A stretch of 64,000 bases of DNA from Salticus scenicus (lineage: Eukaryota > Arthropoda > Arachnida > Araneae > Salticidae), in the NCBI GenBank assembly GCA_963930645.1, contig OZ005652.1:356979602-357043601 (forward strand), given 5' to 3'. The notes beneath the pieces are model-generated. The model was given only the letters and a program-made list of their open reading frames with translations, did not search any database and was not told where the DNA came from. This document shows positions 34,085-45,606 of this stretch, piece by piece. The position numbers and the translations under genes are program-made. Within the stretch, counting starts at the first letter, position 1. Each line of letters starts with the position of its first letter.

Positions 34085-35542
34085 ATGCTGATAACGAGAG
34101 CTATGGAACAAGAAATGAAGAAATTTCTAGAAAGTCTCACTGCTCAGATGAATGAGTTAAGATCTGGATTGATAGAGAAAATGGAAACAGGACAGGATAA
34201 GATGGAAGCATCGCAAAGAGACATGAAAGAAAGTATGGAGACATCACAAAGAGAGATGAAAGATAGCCTGAGTCAAGAGATGAAAGTAATGAAGGCAGCA
34301 CAAGAGAAAATGGAAACATCGCAAAGAGAAATGAAAGACGGCTTGACTGAAGAAATGAAGAAAATGAAAGATACTATGGGTGAAGTTCAGGAAGAAATTA
34401 AATCTAATCAAGATGAGATGAAGAGAGAGCTTTCAACGGTGAAAGAATCAATCGAGGGTAAATTAACGGTGATGGAAAATAGAATGGATGGAATAGAAGA
34501 GAAAGTTATAAAGATAGAAGAAAATTTTGAAGAGAAAGTTTTGAAAATAGAAGAAAGTTTTGAAGAGAAAGCTATGAAGATAGAAGAAAATGTTATGAAG
34601 GTTGAAGAGAGTGTTACGAGGATAGAACGGAGTTTCGGGGAGAAAGTTAAAGAAAATTTTGATCAGGAACTGAAAAGAAGGTTTTCAGAGAGAGAAGGTA
34701 AATTGAAGAGAATAGAAGAAGATCTGGAGAGAAAAGTGAAAGAAAAGTTAGAATCCATGCCCCAGGAAACAGAAAAGAAAGAGAGAAGAAGCCAGAATCA
34801 GGAATTTATTAAATTATCCACCTACGACGGCAGTTCCTCCTGGCATGTATATAAGACGCAGTTTTCCATCGTAGCTGAAGCTAACGGCTAGGACTCTACC
34901 GCCAAGTCGGTCCACTTAGCAGCAGCATTACGGGGAGATGCAGCCGAGATACTGAGAAATGTTTTTAAAAAAGAAAGGAACGACTTCGAGGCCTTGACTA
35001 GAGCACTGGAGCTACGGTTCGGAGAGAAGTGTTCTAAGGACTATAGTCGCCTCCAGCTAAAGTCCCGTTACCAGAAAACGGGCGAAAGTTTGCAAGAGCT
35101 GGCAGCGGACATTCAGAGATTGTCACACCTAGCATTCTCAGACTGCCAAGCTGACACTCGAAACGACTTAGCTCTTTAGTACTTCATCGATGCTGTTCGG
35201 GATCCAGAAATTCAAAAAGCGCTGAGACTCTCCAACATCAGAGACGTAGAATCAGCTTTAGACTATGCACTTAGGATAGAGGCAGCCCAACAAGCCTCCC
35301 GTAAAGACCGCCATACCATAAGAGCAGTCTCATTAAATGATACGCCTTCTGATGATAATGAAATGAAGAGAAGTTTCGCAGAGATCTTAAAGAGATTGCG
35401 CAACCTTGAAAATAATATAGAAATAAAGGATCGGAAGGTAAAGTGCTGGGGCTGTGGAGGGGATGGTCATGTGAAGAGGAACTGCCCCGGACGACCAATT
35501 ATAGGAAATCACCCGGCTTCAACATCACTGCAGGGAAACTAA
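34085..35542 (+). pseudogene. gag: Gypsy-B Gag, coiled-coil rich, two stops
   Basis: From ATG 34085 the first ~230 residues are almost all charged coiled coil with internal repeats: METSQREMK-type units near the start, then EEKVLKIEESFEEK-type units. A capsid-like part follows (STYDGSSSWHVYKTQF, AAALRGDAAEIL, LELRFGEKCSKDYSRLQLKS). Stops interrupt it at 34889-34891 (TAG, probably a former Trp) and 35177-35179 (TAG, probably Gln). All parts stay in one frame through a CCHC zinc knuckle (CWGCGGDGHVKRNC, about 35444-35485) to TAA at 35540-35542. The coiled coil may help particle assembly; that is inference. Confidence 0.88.
35533..35539 (+). promoter_or_regulatory. Candidate -1 frameshift site (G GGA AAC), gag-pol of Gypsy-B
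   Basis: In the gag frame: cag-gga-aac-taa. The heptamer g-gga-aac is a canonical retroviral slippery sequence, placed directly before the gag stop. Slipping gives ggg-aaa-cta and enters the pol frame. Confidence 0.7.
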
Positions 35543-38500
35543 GAGGAGGCCATCTCGCGGGGCGGAGGTTGCCTGAAATTAAACAGCCCCAATTTACAGT
35601 ATTCCATGTTTCATCGATGAGTGGCGGCGATAATGGACTTTATGTCTATGGCCAAGTTAACAACACCGCCTGCCGGATGATTCTGGACACAGGAGCCAAC
35701 GTGACCATCATTAGAGCGGATTTGGCTCAAGAACTAAAAGAGAAGATCATCTGGACGCCGCCCTGTGTTAAACTCCAGACTGTGATCGGAGACGAAATCA
35801 AAATATATGGAAAAATGAACTTGGCCTTCACTTTTGGGAATGCCAGTTACCATCATATGGCATATGTGGCTGATATAAGAGATCCTTTAATCATTGGAAT
35901 TGATTTCCTGAGAAAATTTAACTTTCAATTGGACTTCAAGAATATTGAACTGCATTCGAGTTCGGAAGACATCGCTGTGTTCAACACTGAAAATCAAGAC
36001 ATTCAGACGATTTGCCAGATAACAGCCAAGACTGAAATTTCCATCCCTCCACACACAGAGACAATAGTTTCAGGAACACCACCTACAAAGCAATACTTCC
36101 GCTATGGACTGATTAAATACCCGAATACAGACAATAGCCCAAGAGGAGTTCTGGTAGCTTCATCTCTAGTTGATCTCTCAAAGAGTACTATACCTGTGAG
36201 AGTCGCAAACATCAGCGATAAGGTCCGAACAGTGCAGAAGGATGAGGTGTTAATAGCCTGCACTCCTGTAACATGCATAAACCGCCCCATGCAATCAACC
36301 GAATCCAAGTCTTCTGAGCAATTAACAACGGAACTACTCAAGAATGCAGAGTTAGGAAAGGAACAGAGATGTGCTGCGGAGAAGCTACTCCAAGAATTTA
36401 AACACCTTTTTTCTCGAACACCTGAAGACGTCGGGCGAACGAGCATCACCCAGCACAGAATTGATACAGGAAATCATCCTCCAATCAAACAACATCTAAG
36501 AAGACTTCCTTTTGCTAAACAGGAAGAGGTCACTGAACTTCTAAATGAAATGCAGCACAATGACGTCATCGAGCCATCAACGAGTCCTTGGGCCTCTTCC
36601 ATAGTACTGGTGCGAAAAAAGGATGGTTCAACAAGATTTTAGGTGGATTATCGTCGTTTGAATGACATCACGAAGAAAGACAGTTACCCTCTTCCCAGAA
36701 TTGACGACACATTATACACACTTGCTGGCAATAAATGGTTCTCGACGTTGGATCTGAAGAGCGGTTACTGGCAAGTAGAATTACATCCTGATGATCGTGA
36801 GAAGACAGCATTCACCACGGGACAAGGACTGGGGCAATTTAAAGTTATGCCGTTCGGATTATGTAATGCTCTAGCCACCTTTGAACGCCTTATGGAGAAA
36901 GTGCTAAAAGGACTTTCCTATGAAGCCTGACTGGTGTATTTGGATGATATTATCATTGTGGGGCGCACCTTTGAAGACCATCTACGAAACATCCGAAAGG
37001 TGCTGGAGAAACTCAGAATGGCTAACCTCAAATTGAATCCAGGCAAGTGTAACTTGTTCCGTCGTGAAGTGAGCTACCTCGGCCATATCATCTCTGCCGA
37101 AGGTGTGAGAACTGATCCTGAGAAGATCTCTGCAGTCGAGAACTGAAGTCGCCCTGAAAATATACACCAACTACGAAGTTTCCTGGGGTTATGCACTTAC
37201 TACAGGAAGTTTGTCAAGGGTTTCTCAAATATTGCCAGACCACTTCACAAGCTGACGGAAGCCAAACAGAAGTTCCTGTGGACAGATGAATGTGAAAAAG
37301 CGTTCAAGCGACTTAAAGAGGCCTTAACATCATCGCCTATCTTGACATATCCACAGCCCGACAGACAGTTCATACTTGATACAGATGCCAGCCATGAGAG
37401 TGTCGGTGCTGTTCTGTCGCAGGAAATTGATGGTCAAGAACATGTCATTGCCTATTGGAGTAAATGCCTGTCTAAACCGGAGCGAAATTACTGTACCACC
37501 AGGAAAGAGCTACTCGCCATCGTAAAAGCCATAGAACATTTCCATCATTGCCTCTATGGAAGAAGATTTCTGCTCCGCACTGACCATGCATCTTTAACGT
37601 GGTTGCTCCAGTTCAAGAACCCGGAAGGACAGATTGCCAGGTGGATACAACGCCTGCAGGAATATGACTTCGAGATACGTCATCGTAAAGGGACTCTACA
37701 TGGTAATGCAGATGCCTTGTCACGGAAGCCCTGCTCGGAAAGCTGCAAGTACTGCTCTAGAGCCGAACAGAAATAAATGCCGATAAATCCGGTTACCTGC
37801 CAAGTTATTGTCTCAACACCATCAGATCAAGATCCCGATCTATGAAGTGACGAAGAACTTAGAAAAGCCCAGTTGGAAGATCCTGATATAAAGCCAATAT
37901 TACAGCTGAAGGAGACGACCAGCAACAGACCTATCTGGCAGGACATTTCCAGATTTAGTCCCATTACGAAAAGTTATTGGGCACTTTGGGACTCTCTTCA
38001 TATCAGAAACTGCGTATTATACAGAAAGCGGGAATCTGATGATGGGAAAAGCTTCCGATGACAGATAGCATTGCCAAGATCAATAATTCCAGATGTTTTA
38101 GAACAACTGCATAGTAGCTCTACCGGAGGCCATTTTGGGGTAATGAAGACTCTGCAGAAAGTTCGGGAACGCTTCTACTGGTGCAAGGCAAAGGAGGATG
38201 TGGAGAAATGGTGTAAATCCTGTGATACTTGTGCGGCACGTAAAGGCCCGCAGAAACGAAGTCGAGGAAGACTGCAACGATATAACGTGGGAGCACCATT
38301 TGAACGGATTGCACTCGACATCTTGGGTCCTTTGCCACGGACCTTCAGTGGAAATAAATACATCCTCGTCGTGATGGACTATTTCACCAAGTGGTCTGAG
38401 GCATATCCCTTTCCCAATCAAGAGGCATGCACAGTCGCAGAGGTCCTAGTGCAACAATGGGTGTCAAGGTACGGCACGCCCCTACAACTTCATACCGACC

Positions 38501-39125
38501 AAGGTAGGAACTTTACCTCTGATGTTTTCAAAGGACTGTGTCAACTACTCGGCATAGACAAAACCCGGACTACACCCTTACATCCCCAGTCGGACGGCAT
38601 GGTCTAGAGGTTCAATCGTACCATCCTGAATAACCTCTCTCTTCTAGTATCAAGGAACCAGCAAGATCGAGACTTGAAGTTGTCATTGTTCCTGCTGGCT
38701 TATCGAAGTGCTGTCCATGAAACCACCGGCTATACTCCAGCCCAGATGCTGTTTGGACGTGAACTTCGTCTCCCTTGTGATCTCCAGTTTGGTTGTCCAC
38801 CCGATGCGCCTTCATCGCCCGAGGAGTACATCCAAGATCTCCAGGCACGATTTGAGGACGTACACAACTTTGCTCGGAAGCGGATTAACATGGCAACGGA
38901 GAAAATGAAGACATGGTACGATCTAAAGGCTACACAACATGAGTTCCAGGAAGGAGAGAAGGCTTGGTTATGGAATCCTGTTCGACGCAAAGAACTCTCT
39001 CCCAAGTTACAGTGCAATACACAGTCTTAAAAAGGCTGAATGATGTAGTGGTGCGGATCACTAAAACACCTTCGTCAAAACCGAAGGTGGTGCACTATAA
39101 TAGACTAGCCAAGTACCACAAGTAA
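35540..39125 (+). pseudogene. pol: Gypsy-B Pol (PR-RT-RH-IN), many in-frame stops
   Basis: Nearly the whole polyprotein is in one frame. Protease: ILDTGANVTII (Asp 35686-35688). RT: LDLKSGYWQVEL, VMPFGLCNALATFERL, VYLDDIIIV. RNase H: DTDASHESVGAVL, RTDHASLTWL. Integrase: HSSSTGGHFG...CDTCAARK, ALDILGPL, LHTDQGRNF. Stops: 36640 (TAG), 36928 (TGA), 37144 (TGA), 37774 (TAA), about 37840 (TGA), 38059 (TGA) and 38605 (TAG). The last falls where the catalytic Glu of integrase is expected (before RFNRT). A deletion near 39,015 shifts the frame before the C-terminal tail, which ends at TAA 39123-39125. Non-functional. Confidence 0.92.
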
Positions 39126-39370
39126 CGGTAAAATTAAAATTCAAAATGTAAATTCTGGTAAAATTTGCGCATGCGCACTGTAAATATTTGTATATAAATA
39201 TTTGTACATATTTGTGAATTTTGTAAATATTTCCCACTTAATTTATATTTCTATGTTATCGTTATGTGCAACTTAGTTTTTGTATTTTAGATTGAGTAAA
39301 TTTGGTTTAGTTTCGCCTCTTGACCAAGGGTTGCACTGCCCGGGACGTGCAGTCCTTGGGAGGGGGGCAG
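39126..39370 (+). other. Gypsy-B 3' untranslated region and polypurine tract
   Basis: Contains the palindrome tgcgcatgcgca (39166-39177) and ends in gggaggggggcag (39358-39370), the polypurine tract next to the 3' LTR. Confidence 0.7.
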
Positions 39371-40001
39371 TGTTACAAAATTGTAAATAATTGTGTTTAT
39401 TTTTGTATAAATTCTTTCAAAGAGGCTTAGTAAGTTGGTAAAGTGCTAATTTTGTGCATTTCTAGTCGTTTTAGCGTTGAAATAGCCTTAATTTCCCTTA
39501 AAAACACATTAAAAAGCCCCAATAAGGCAGGTAATGGATTTGGTGCCAAATTTGGCGATTTTTCCCCACCTTTTCGATTTTTTTGGCGACCTTGGCGAGA
39601 AAATCCTTATTAGGGATATACCAAATATGGAAGCTGTAAGTTGATTGGTTGACCACTTTCTAGAGTTTTCTCGAAAAATCTGGGTTCCATGGAACAGTAT
39701 ATAAGGAGCGCTTCTCGCCAAGGCAGTCAGAGTCAGTTCAGTTCTCATCCAGCTTCGCTAATGCTTGCATTGCGTTTAGCCTCTTTGAAAGAGACTTGCT
39801 TTAAGTGTTATTGCTATACAGTTTGTACTGTGGATTTGCTATTGACAGTTGTTGTTTAAGCTGTGTTTACTGGTGGAATTGAAGCTGATACTTGGTTTAT
39901 AGACCTGTATTTTTCTGGAACTTTCTGTGAATAAATTACTGAATTTTTGTAAGTTTGGCCTTTCATTCTCGGACAACTCACGAACCCCCAAGAACGCAAC
40001 A
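39371..40001 (+). repeat. Gypsy-B 3' LTR
   Basis: 631 bp, same structure as the 5' LTR; TATA at 39698-39704 and aataaa at 39930-39935. ORFs inside both LTRs are shadows. Confidence 0.93.
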
Positions 40002-40173
40002 ATATAAAAAAAGTACACTTAATACAATTTTGCTAAATAAATCCTTGTCGAATCCTGTTCTTAGACTGTCTAAGAACAGGATTCGACAAGGATGTATTTA
40101 ACAAAGCAGTATTAAGTGTACTTTTTTTATATAGGAATTTTTGCTAGTGTTCGGACACTTTTGTTATCGAATG
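40002..40173 (+). mobile_element. Hairpin MITE, main fragment
   Basis: A near-perfect palindrome centred on 40067 (cctgttcttagac-t-gtctaagaacagg). The right arm runs to gtgttcggacacttttgtt and ends before TA at 40174-40175. The left arm continues in 33414-33420 and 25247-25284. Ends resemble Tc1-like terminal repeats. No coding capacity. Confidence 0.88.
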
Positions 40174-40175
40174 TA

Positions 40176-41825
40176 CATAATGTTTCAAATTATCATGTAC
40201 CTAATTTGGTTTACATTGCTAAAAATAAAGTGAAAAAAAAAAAGTTTATATTGATGCACATAATTTTAGAAAAAAATGTTTCGTCTAATAAGCATTATTC
40301 CATGAAAATTAAATCCATAGTTGTACAAGGAGCAAATTAGTTTTCAAAACTTCTTTAACTGAAAGCAAGTCTTTCAACAAGCTTTTATTTTCTTATTAGG
40401 TGTAGAATAATCATAAAAAAGAGATGCATGTATCCGAACCCTGTATTATAAAATATAAAAAATCAGAGAAAATGTATAAAAGTTCGAGAAACGTGACCGT
40501 ATGAAAATGCTGTCGAATTCATGACGTAGTTTGCAAAAATTCAACACCAAGTAACTGATTAACTCACATTTTATACATGCTTGTGGAAGATATTTTTTAA
40601 TTTATCTATCTATCTATCTATATATATATTACTATCTATATATATTACTCAACCAACAGTTTATTTTTCAATTGCAAAAAAAAAAAAAAAAAACAATAGT
40701 TTATAAAATTATTGTGCTATCAATCCATAATATTTATCTTTAACATTTTGTTTTCTTCGAAGCTAAAAAAAAAAAAAAAAAAAAAAAAAAAGTTATTTCA
40801 TCCAGAACTTAAACATGGAGAACATTTCTCTAATTATATTCATTTAAACAAATAAGCCTGATTTTAAAATTTATCATATTTATTTAAATTGTGCATTTCC
40901 TAAAAAATAAAACCTAACCTATGATTCTGGAAAAAAAGCAATGAGATGGAAACATCCAAGCAGATAAATATTAATTAATTCATCTATTCTTTTTTTTTTT
41001 TTTACTGATCTTCAATATATATATATATTTTATATATTTAAATCCAAAAAGATATTTTTAAATGATAATGTTCGATCAAACAATATTATTTATCGTGCAG
41101 CAACTTTTAAGCTAAATATTTATTTATTTATTTATTTATTAATCGCAAAATTTACCATAGAGAACACCTTACCAACTACAAAGATTTGTACAAAAAAGCC
41201 TATTTTGAAAATTCAGCAGTTTGACTAAATCATAAATCTTTTAACCCGAAACGCGTCTGAATTCTAAAGAATCAATCAGTTGGAGACGAACCAACAGATA
41301 AATATCGGAGCTTCATTTTCGTGTGGAACTATGCAAAGGATTTAAGCCACTGTAAATATAACTTAATGAAACTTTTAACTTAAATGCTTTTTTGAAGGTT
41401 TTACAATGCGTTTTGAAACATACTGTACAAAGATAAAGTAGAATTTCAAATTATGAAAATGTTATCAAATTCTTCTTATTATTAATTAGTAGGGTGGTCC
41501 AAAAAAAGTTTTTATTCATTTTTTTTTATTTATATATTTTTAACGTTATATCGCGGAAAACGTGTCTTTGGGATAGATAAATGAAGTACAAACAAAAGTA
41601 TTTTAAAATAATATGTCTGACGGTTGCGCATTAACCTTAAATTTTGAGAAAGCATACGATTTTCATATTTTTTCCAATGGATAATAATAATAATAATAAT
41701 TAAATAACTTCTATAAGAAGCAGTTGTGAGCATATTTTAGTATATAAAAATATACAAAAGATAAATAAATGAAAAAAAGTCACATTTCACAATTTATTTC
41801 CAGAGTATTATACTTACATATTTCC
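40176..41825. other. AT-rich intergenic DNA
   Basis: No gene. Contains (TATC)n near 40606-40625, poly-A at about 40676-40694 and 40766-40791, poly-T at about 40990-41003, and (ATT)n/(AAT)n near 41685-41700. Confidence 0.5.
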
Positions 41826-42003
41826 AACTTTTTAATTTATTCCGGAGCACATTTAACCCCGTCTTTATTAAGCACCAACTTATTTATAGAATAATTTTCT
41901 TCAATATCTAACAACGAAAGAAATTAGAAAAAAAATATTCTTAATAAAAAAGTGGTATGAAATATAGACGGACCTAAAAATACTCCGGAATAAATTAAAA
42001 TGT
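41826..42003. mobile_element. Small foldback element
   Basis: Inverted arms of about 40 bp: tttaatttattccggag (41831-41847) mirrors ctccggaataaattaaa (41983-41999), with further similarity inward (ccgtct / agacgg). No ORF. MITE-like. Confidence 0.7.
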
Positions 42004-42239
42004 CAACACCTACGCACTTACTTTTTTTTTTTTTTTTTTATAAAAATTGACAAATTTCCATTGAAACAAGAACAACAATAAAAGATTGCTTAAAATTTCA
42101 GTTTGAAATTAAATGTATTTATTTACGCGTTTTTGCTTACTTTTAGTAATTTGAAATAAAATTTGCATGAAAAAATTGACATTGAAGAACTTGGAAGATG
42201 TAAAATCCTTATAAAATCATCTCTGGTATTGTAACCAAA

Positions 42240-43620
42240 GACTTTGTGAGGCGCCTCGCCTCGGTTACCATCTTCATGCATCGTTCAAAGCTTAAATATG
42301 GCATGGAATTTTTTTTTTTAATTCCACACAGATGCTCCTTCACTGGATTGTACCTTAGATTGAATCTCTTAATCGGTGAATCTCACCAGAAAATGTGATG
42401 GTGGAAATATAGCAGTGTTCCAATTAATAATTTCGGTGTAGTTTGTGGCTACAAAGTTCCTTTTGGGTCGTTGGAATCTCCTGACAACCTCTTCCTTTAG
42501 AAAATAAATTTCTAACCTATAATATTTTTCTGAAATATAACTCTCTTACACGATCCCTTTTGTTTAATATCATGTTCGAAAGCAACCTTTCTGGATAGTC
42601 AAAAGGCATGTTCTTCTCAATTAGGAAGTCAATGATATTATGAGGTTTTCAGGGAAAAATTTTGACAATTTTATATCTTTAAACAGATGTTATTGACCAT
42701 TTGTCAAGTACTTACTTTTCTTTATATTGAACCATGCAAGCATATATAAATTTAGACTAAAACAAATTAAGATCTTTTAATTCTCCCTCTGATTTTTAAT
42801 ATTTAACTACATTCGGCAAACTATGTTCTCCATTATTAGCCGTATTGAGTGATAAAATGAGAAGGCTCACGAAAACTCTAAACTTCGGAACAACTGCTTA
42901 ATAATGTAACATAACTTATGTCCACCAGATAGTATTGATCTTTGTTTAAAATATTCCGGTTAACATTGGAAATCTCACGCTCAACGCTATAAAAAATTAC
43001 CAACAAAGTTTCTCACATTTTCTGAGACTGACAAATGATTTTTGCATTTTCGTTTCACCATCTAATTTTCTGCAGAAATTGCAGAATGTTAATTCATAAA
43101 CGTGTAAGAGACACATTATCAACTGTAGTGGACATTTAACTTGCTTTTCAATTTAACAAGTAACTGCCATTTTCCACTCCGTTTTATTAATGGTGCTAAC
43201 ACATCCAATTAAGTCCAGCTCCGTTAGTGAAAATCTAGCTTTAGTTTATAAAAGTGAATACTATTTAGCAAGCAAACTCAGGAAAAGGCCAAACAGGATT
43301 AACAAACACAGATCCTCGTTATTCTAAAGTTGAATAATTTTCCCCTTTTACGCATTTTCGAAACTGCTTTGAGTTTACTACCTCTTAGAAATATAATCCA
43401 TTAATTGGGTAATGCTTGTCTTTGTTAGGCGCCTGCATTTTAAATTCTGTGCGTTTAACACGTTTTTCCCATGCACGTGAATTTTTGTCAATAATATGGG
43501 TACGGCCATCATCAGCTACGATACCAAAAATTTTGCAACATACTTGAACGGATAGCTGTCGTTGCTTTATTTAATTATCCAAAGCGATCACATTAGACTT
43601 ACTGTTCTTGGAAAGAGCTA
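42240..43620 (-). pseudogene. Coding-like relic of unknown origin
   Basis: I do not recognise the family. The minus strand holds protein-like stretches between stops and shifts: near 43,545-43,390 a segment with IVADDGRTHIIDKNSRAW and YPINGLYF; near 42,650-42,540 NIIDFLIEKNMPFDYPERL and ILNKRDRVRELYF; near 42,510-42,400 EEVVRRFQRPKRNFVATN and INWNTAIFPPSHFLVRF. Composition differs from the surrounding AT-rich DNA and the stretches follow each other in one orientation. An old transposase or another TE protein is the likeliest source. Boundaries and even the coding origin are uncertain. Confidence 0.4.
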
Positions 43621-43639
43621 TGACATAGAAGTTAACGTA

Positions 43640-43810
43640 CGGTTGGTTAGTTAGGTTTTTACACCGCACTAGTGCTGTACAATGGGAAATTGGCGACAGT
43701 CTGGTACTAACCCCTAGAGGCGGTCCGGACTTATGCCATCATAATTTTATTCTTCCACGGAGGGGATGGCTCTCGGTAACCCCTAGATTTAACGTACGCA
43801 AACCAATAAC
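43640..43810. other. GC-richer unassigned patch
   Basis: taacgtacg occurs at both edges (about 43633 and 43790), around sequence such as ggaggggatggctctcggta. It may be a short inserted repeat; not identified. Confidence 0.3.
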
Positions 43811-43920
43811 CGTAATTACAATCAGTTTTACACATTAAATGATAAACAAGGGCCATTGACTCTCACAAGAACAAGACACAGACAGAGAAATTTCTCGAAA
43901 CGCTGGATAATTGAATAATT

Positions 43921-44108
43921 GCTGGCGATATCTTCTGAATATATACTCATGGTGGTTTCTAGATATTTGTTATCGATATTTTCTGAACATGTAATGAATA
44001 AGAGTTCTGGATATTTTTTGGCTATTTCATCAGGATATGAACTGATGATGGCTTATGAATATTTTTTAGCTATATCTTCTGAATATGTATTGATGATGGC
44101 GACATTTT
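43921..44108 (+). repeat. 48-bp minisatellite, four in-frame units
   Basis: Diverged units of 48 bp encode a 16-residue period on the plus strand (LAISSGYELMMAYEYF, LAISSEYVLMMA...). The surrounding ORF has no other protein features, so this is more likely a minisatellite than a gene. Confidence 0.7.
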
Positions 44109-44109
44109 C

Positions 44110-45030
44110 CTGATGTATGCCAGTGTTATCTACTGGATTGTTGGTGACGATTTCTAAACATTAGTTTAAAAAGGAAAAAAATAGTATGTTATAAGATTGT
44201 AATTTACAAATTAGTTCTGCTGTACTAAATCAAATTTTGTCTTTGATAGAATTTTTTTCTTTTCTTTTTTTCTTTCTTTTTTTATCTTTCTTTTTTAAAA
44301 ACTGAATAATAATAAATAAAATAATATGAAAAGTTTCTGATAAAAAAATATATTAAATTCACAGAGGTTTAATCGCCAATTTTCGTAATGAATAGCGGCT
44401 TAAAAGATGAGCGAAATAGGCTTTTAACAAAAACACTGTGGGGTATAAATAAAAGAGTGTATCGTAAAATTTACATAACTACGGATGATGGAAGAAAACA
44501 TATAATTAAATTCCCGTCTCGTGTTATGTATGAGAAGTATCATTATCATTAAAAACTATGATACTTTATTATTTTTTGAAGTTTTGAGGTCTCTTGAATT
44601 CACTTTTGCTATTTTTACGAAGGTGAAGGTATGCATGTATGTGTATGAGTGAATACGATAGAGTCTAAACGCTGATTTTATTGAGCGTTCGATAGAAATG
44701 TAAGATGTAACGCCTACACTACATAAATTTTAATCATGTAGAGCAAGTTTATTTTTTTTAACACGGATACAAAGCTGAATTCTCCTACTTAACGATTCAA
44801 TACATGAACTAAAGATGAAGTAGGTGAGTATAAATAGAATTAAGAGGAAGAAATACAATACCCATTCGTTCGGTTGTGAATATCAAATACACACACATCT
44901 TATAAATAATATATACGCATTGAATATATATTACATATATGCAAAACGCACACGAATGTTATATATGCATCACACAAATATCCATTATGCATGCGTGATA
45001 CATAAACACAGATACATAATCTATAAAAAT
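44110..45030. other. AT-rich intergenic DNA
   Basis: No gene. T/C-rich tract near 44248-44297. Confidence 0.5.
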
Positions 45031-45032
45031 AA

Positions 45033-45606
45033 ATGATATATCATAAAAAACAATACTACTTCGCCCAGAAGAAATTATTATCTTTCTTACATAGCCAAAA
45101 AAAGTTTGATACCAGAATCGTCTTGCTTAATGAAGATTTCCCAATAATTTAGTATATACATTTCTAATAAATCCTTATCGCTTTCAACATGCCTTCATAG
45201 CTGTGCTGCATTAAATTGCTGCATTAAATACCTATAATTTAAGTATTTTTACGGTGGTGTGCGTCCTCAATGTAGAAATTTTAAATGATTAAAAAAAAAT
45301 GTAGTAAAAAAAGTAAAGCATTATTTATGCATCCCGTAGTAAAAATACTTTAAATTACAGCTTTATATTGCAAACAAAACTTACCCAGCTGACAAAGGAT
45401 GTTGAAAGACATAAGGTTTTATTAGAAAAGTATATGAAGTGTTATTAGCAGAAGTTCATTAAGCTAAGCGGGAAATATCCAGGAATTCATAATGCCAGAA
45501 AATTCTGGTATCAAACTATTTTTTCCCGCTGCCTAAGAAAGATAAGTATTTTTGCTGGGCAAGGTGAATTTTACAATAGTATTGTTTTTTTATGAGATAT
45601 AAATTA
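45033..45606. mobile_element. Foldback/MITE-like element with ~85-bp arms
   Basis: 45033-45120 (..catAaaaaacaatacta...agtttgataccagaatc) is the reverse complement, with gaps, of 45493-45604 (ccagaaaattctggtatcaa...caatagtattgtttttt). The interior of about 370 bp is non-coding. Confidence 0.75.

Larger units (their letters stand above)
33417..40005 (+). mobile_element. Gypsy-B: degenerate Ty3/gypsy LTR retrotransposon
   Basis: LTRs at 33421-34052 and 39371-40001 (TG...CA), flanked by atag (33417-33420) and atat (40002-40005), an imperfect 4-bp duplication of the MITE sequence. Internal gag and pol are in the -1 relationship, there is no env, and a polypurine tract ends at 39370. Codon use and GC content are visibly higher than in Gypsy-A. 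Confidence 0.93.

Noticed and set aside
36102..36449. 115-codon antisense ORF in Gypsy-B pol
   Set aside because: Shadow of the pol reading frame on the opposite strand.
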